Positions 6,174 through 8,588 of a DNA stretch of 8,588 nucleotides are shown here, piece by piece (positions within the stretch are counted from its first letter, which is position 1; every line of letters begins with the position of its first letter). Below the pieces are notes generated by a model. That model ran no database searches, was not told the origin of the DNA, and was given only the letters and a program-made list of their open reading frames with translations. The stretch spans positions 1 through 8,588 of the forward strand of contig CAMPHE010000062.1 in the NCBI GenBank assembly GCA_946885815.1, in the 5' to 3' direction. The stretch is from an uncultured Arenimonas sp. GTDB taxonomy: Bacteria > Pseudomonadota > Gammaproteobacteria > Xanthomonadales > Xanthomonadaceae. Position numbers and translations under genes: made by a program.

Positions 6174-7078
6174 CGGCGTGTCCTCGCCCAGGCCAGCGCC
6201 GCATCGAACTGCGGCTTGAAATTCGCGGCGCGCGGCGTCAGGTCGCCGCCGCCGGAGTAGACCTCGAAGCATTCCTCGACGAAACGGCGCAGGCCGATCA
6301 GCTCGCTGCGATGCTCGCGTTTGAACCAGTACGAGCCGCGCACGCCGAGCGCGGCGGCAAGCTCCGGATAGACGGGGCAGACCGGCCCGTCCGCGAACCC
6401 GTCGGCCGGCAGCAGGCCGGTCTCGCGCGTCGGCAGCCCGGCGCGCTGCAGCAGTGCCCGGGCGACATCCTTGAGGCAGGCGACTTTCGGCCGGTTCGGC
6501 GCGTACAGGAACGGCGCCTGGCGCGTCCAGCGCAGGAACGGCCCGGCGAGGTCGAGGCCGCAGGCGCCGAACCGCTTCAGCAGCCCGTCGCGTTCGCGGT
6601 TCCACCGGTCGAAATAGCCGAGGGCACGGAAGGTGTCGGCGCCGAACAGGCCGACGGTGCCGTCCACGTCGAAGCCGGCGCGGTAAGCCGCATGCACGAT
6701 CGCCGAGTGATAGAGCCCGAGCGGGCCGGTGGCCAGCGGCCCGTCCTGCGCCAGGATGCCGAAATCGGGATGGAACGCATGGAACGTGATCGACGGGATC
6801 CGCCACACCGATGCGCGCTCGCCGAGGTCGATGCCGAACACGCGCTCGATGCCGGGGGCCACGATCACCCGGTCGTAGTCCTCGACCCGCGCGGCGAGCG
6901 ACTCGACCACCGCGGTGGGCGTCAGCGTGTCGTGCGCTTCCAGTTCGACGTCGTCGCTGAGCAGCGCGAGGCCGTCGGCGAGGCCCGCCGCCTGGCAGTT
7001 GAACAGCAGCAGCCAGCGCTGGCGCCGCACGGGCGACGGAACGGGCCGGTGTTCGTGGGGGCTGGCGGTGCTCGACAT
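6170..7078 (-). CDS. WcbI-like polysaccharide biosynthesis family protein (putative acyltransferase)
   Basis: A 302-residue soluble protein resembling WcbI, a protein of the Burkholderia capsule cluster known to bind coenzyme A and proposed to act as an acetyltransferase. The match is seen in LLLFNCQAAGLADGL (23-37, with the NCQ nucleotide-binding-like start), a DRVIVAP strand (69-75), RIPSITFHAFHPDF (93-106, with His100 and His103 as candidate functional residues), and APFLYAPNRPKVACLKDVARALL (188-210, in the middle of the second half). The N-terminal 20 residues are a polar, basic lead without signal-peptide character. The first ATG is used; its ribosome-binding site is poor (GAGG about 18 nt away), so the exact start is less certain than the frame. 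The stop overlaps the GSCFA start by 4 nt, so the two products are probably made together. It lies about 65 nt after the tRNA-Leu terminator. No glycosyltransferase or sugar-nucleotide gene is in the window, so the substrate is unknown. Confidence 0.8.
   Translation of the reverse strand: MSSTASPHEHRPVPSPVRRQRWLLLFNCQAAGLADGLALLSDDVELEAHDTLTPTAVVESLAARVEDYDRVIVAPGIERVFGIDLGERASVWRIPSITFHAFHPDFGILAQDGPLATGPLGLYHSAIVHAAYRAGFDVDGTVGLFGADTFRALGYFDRWNRERDGLLKRFGACGLDLAGPFLRWTRQAPFLYAPNRPKVACLKDVARALLQRAGLPTRETGLLPADGFADGPVCPVYPELAAALGVRGSYWFKREHRSELIGLRRFVEECFEVYSGGGDLTPRAANFKPQFDAALAWARTRR
6181..6187 (-). promoter_or_regulatory. Ribosome-binding site of the GSCFA gene, deciding its start
   Basis: The minus strand reads GCGAGGA, 7 nt before the ATG at 6173-6171. 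It lies inside the last codons of the WcbI-like gene. Together with the ATGA stop/start overlap it fixes the GSCFA start against the longer open frame. Confidence 0.7.
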
Positions 7079-7143
7079 CCGATACCCGTGGCGCGCCTCA
7101 GCAGGAAATGCCGGGCCGGCTGCGGGGGGACAATCGGCGGTGG

Positions 7144-7172
7144 AACGAAACGCCCCGCACGGAGGCGGGGCG
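7144..7172 (-). terminator. Hairpin terminator after tRNA-Leu (interrupted U tract)
   Basis: A perfect 8-bp GC stem (CGCCCCGC at 7151-7158 pairing with GCGGGGCG at 7165-7172) closes a 6-nt loop. Read on the minus strand, it is followed by TTTCGTT, a U tract broken by CG. It starts 24 nt beyond the tRNA 3' end, the usual place for a tRNA terminator. The broken U tract suggests that termination may be incomplete, allowing some readthrough to the WcbI-like gene 65 nt further on. Confidence 0.75.
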
Positions 7173-7196
7173 CGTGCGGGACGGATCCCGCGAATC

Positions 7197-7281
<85 letters not shown>

Positions 7282-7314
7282 AGGGTGTCCGACGCCGGGG
7301 CGTGGGAGCCGCGT

Positions 7315-7343
7315 AATCTAGTCATCGGCCCCGCGATTGTCAA
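7315..7343 (-). promoter_or_regulatory. Sigma70-type promoter of tRNA-Leu
   Basis: On the minus strand a perfect -35 box TTGACA (7343-7338) and a -10 box TAGATT (7320-7315, four of six consensus bases) are separated by the ideal 17 nt. Transcription would start near 7308-7309, about 27 nt before the mature tRNA 5' end at 7281. The stretch after the -10 box is GC-rich (ACGCGGCTCCC), as is usual for stable-RNA promoters under stringent control. The -35 box lies inside a perfect dyad at 7332-7348. Confidence 0.88.
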
Positions 7344-7348
7344 TCGCG
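7332..7348. repeat. Perfect 17-bp inverted repeat over the tRNA-Leu -35 box
   Basis: CGCGATTG-T-CAATCGCG: two 8-nt arms around a single central base. The symmetry covers the whole -35 hexamer of the tRNA-Leu promoter and lies about 50 nt upstream of the rnr start. A 1-nt centre cannot form a stable tight hairpin, so if it is functional a dimeric DNA-binding protein is more likely than an RNA structure. It may also be chance. Confidence 0.6.
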
Positions 7349-7398
7349 CGCGGCGTTTTCACCCGGGCGCGAAGAAGGCGGGGTGTATCCTGCGCGGC

Positions 7399-8588
7399 AT
7401 GACGAAACCCCCGAAGAAGAAGACCGGCGCCGCCCTCCCGGGCTGGATGCCGGAAACGATGCGCGCCGCCGGTGCCGACGGTACCGGCACCCGCAAATCC
7501 ACCCGCGGCGGCTCCGCCGGAACGGCGAAATCGCCGCCGGCCAGGAAAAAATCCGCGACCGGCGGCAAGCCGGCGAAGAAGGGGTCGGCGGGTGCGCCGA
7601 AAGGCGGCGCCGGCAGCCGCGGGAAGCGCGCCGACGGACGTGCGGCGGGCAAGTCCGCGGCCGGCCGCTACGGCGGCATCACCGATCCGCACGCCGAGCG
7701 CGAAGCGCGCAAGTACGACCAGCCGATCGCGAGCCGCGAGGCGATCCTGGAGCTGCTGTCCGACAGCCCCGGCCCGCTGAACGCGACCGACATCGCCGAT
7801 CGGCTCGACCTCGGCGCGCCGGACCGCTTCGAAGCCCTGACGCGCCGCCTCGCGGCGATGCAGCGCGACGGGCAGGTGCTGCTGAATCGTCGCGGCGGCT
7901 ACGCCGCCGCGCAGAAGCTCGATCTCATCGCCGGCACGGTGATCGCCAACCCCGACGGTTTCGGTTTCCTGAAGCCGGACGACAAGGGCAGCGGCGACGA
8001 CCTGTTCCTGCCGCCGCACGAGATGCGCAAGGCGCTGCACGGCGACCGCGTGCTCGCCAGCGTCACCGGCGTCGATCGCCGCGGCCGCCGCGAGGGCGCG
8101 ATCGTCGAGGTGCTCGAACATCGCCTGACGCGCCTCACCGGTCGCTACGAGGAACGCGCGCGCATCGGCATGGTCGTGCCCGACGACAAGCGCGTGCTCA
8201 CCGAGATCCTGATCCCGACCGAAGACCGGAACGACGCGCGCAACGGCCAGCTGGTCGTGGTGGAGGTCGTCGAACCGCCGTCCGGCGGCCGGCCACCGAT
8301 CGGCCGGGTGCTGCTGGTGCTCGGCGACCGGCTGACGCCGTCGCTGGTCGTGCAGGCCGCGATCCACGGCCACGAACTGCCGCACGAGTTCCCGAAGGGC
8401 GCGCTCGCCGAAGCCGCCGAGGTGCCGCTCGACGTCCCCGCCGAAGAAGCCGGTCGCCGCGTCGACCTGCGCCAGGTGCCGCTGGTGACGATCGACGGCG
8501 AGGACGCGAAGGATTTCGACGACGCGGTGTGGTGCGAGCCGAATCCGGAAGGGTTCCGGCTGATCGTCGCGATCGCCGACGTGTCGCA
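7399..8588 (+). CDS. rnr: Ribonuclease R, N-terminal part (3' end outside window)
   Basis: RNase R is a processive 3'-to-5' exoribonuclease that degrades structured RNA, including rRNA fragments and mRNA. About 396 codons are present and the frame runs off the right edge. In order: a basic, low-complexity extension (about residues 1-92, rich in Lys, Arg, Gly, Ala and Ser), the conserved EREARKY lead (100-106), a winged-helix domain (about 108-170), cold-shock domain 1 (about 179-238, GTVIANPDGFGFL), cold-shock domain 2 (about 240-308), and the start of the RNB catalytic domain with TIDGEDAKDFDDAV at 364-377. Asp366, Asp372, Asp374 and Asp375 match the catalytic Asp272, 278, 280 and 281 of E. 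coli RNase R with a constant offset of 94. The S1 domain and C-terminal tail lie outside. The ATG at 7399 lacks a good Shine-Dalgarno site; Met17 or Met21 are alternative starts, but both would still keep most of the extension. Confidence 0.96.
   Translation, partial: MTKPPKKKTGAALPGWMPETMRAAGADGTGTRKSTRGGSAGTAKSPPARKKSATGGKPAKKGSAGAPKGGAGSRGKRADGRAAGKSAAGRYGGITDPHAEREARKYDQPIASREAILELLSDSPGPLNATDIADRLDLGAPDRFEALTRRLAAMQRDGQVLLNRRGGYAAAQKLDLIAGTVIANPDGFGFLKPDDKGSGDDLFLPPHEMRKALHGDRVLASVTGVDRRGRREGAIVEVLEHRLTRLTGRYEERARIGMVVPDDKRVLTEILIPTEDRNDARNGQLVVVEVVEPPSGGRPPIGRVLLVLGDRLTPSLVVQAAIHGHELPHEFPKGALAEAAEVPLDVPAEEAGRRVDLRQVPLVTIDGEDAKDFDDAVWCEPNPEGFRLIVAIADVS

Noticed and set aside
7318..8385. 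A 355-codon minus-strand frame opposite rnr
   Set aside because: It is antisense to the RNase R domains with exact catalytic motifs; its composition is typical of a shadow frame.

Overview
This is a chromosomal window from a high-GC (roughly 70% by eye) gammaproteobacterium. The left edge is the 3' end of purA and the right edge is the 5' part of rnr. purA and rnr sit close together in many gammaproteobacteria, and a tRNA-Leu before rnr with these protein sequences suggests Xanthomonadales/Lysobacteraceae (Lysobacter- or Luteimonas-like). This placement is inferred from gene order, composition and remembered protein similarity, not from a search.

Layout. Plus strand: the last 123 codons of purA (1-372), a 193-nt gap with no convincing gene or terminator, then a stand-alone MOSC-domain protein (566-1297). 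Minus strand, listed in the direction of transcription: a WcbI-like protein (7078-6170), a GSCFA-domain protein (6173-5118), the carbon-starvation/pyruvate transporter cstA (5087-3027), its small partner ybdD (3030-2803), a VOC/glyoxalase-fold protein (2788-2408), a SMI1/KNR4 (SUKH)-like protein (2383-1772) and a four-helix membrane protein (1762-1301). Upstream of these, also on the minus strand, are a tRNA-Leu(CAG) with encoded CCA (7281-7197), a strong sigma70-type promoter and a downstream hairpin terminator. The plus-strand rnr gene (RNase R) starts at 7399, diverges from the tRNA and runs off the window.

How the parts relate. The seven minus-strand protein genes are separated by -4, +30, -4, +14, +24 and +9 nt, so they could form one transcript of about 5.8 kb that ends 3 nt from the convergent MOSC stop codon. 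The cstA-ybdD pair is a known functional unit for pyruvate uptake. The WcbI-like/GSCFA pair is also a recognisable pair of families, associated by analogy with acyl-group modification of glycans, but here it lies outside any visible polysaccharide locus.

The window is mostly ordinary. No CRISPR array, insertion sequence, prophage or toxin-antitoxin module was seen. The parts most worth a second look are the WcbI-like/GSCFA pair in front of cstA, a perfect 17-bp dyad over the -35 box of the tRNA-Leu promoter, the basic N-terminal extension of about 92 residues on RNase R, and the VOC protein that appears to lack the usual metal ligands.
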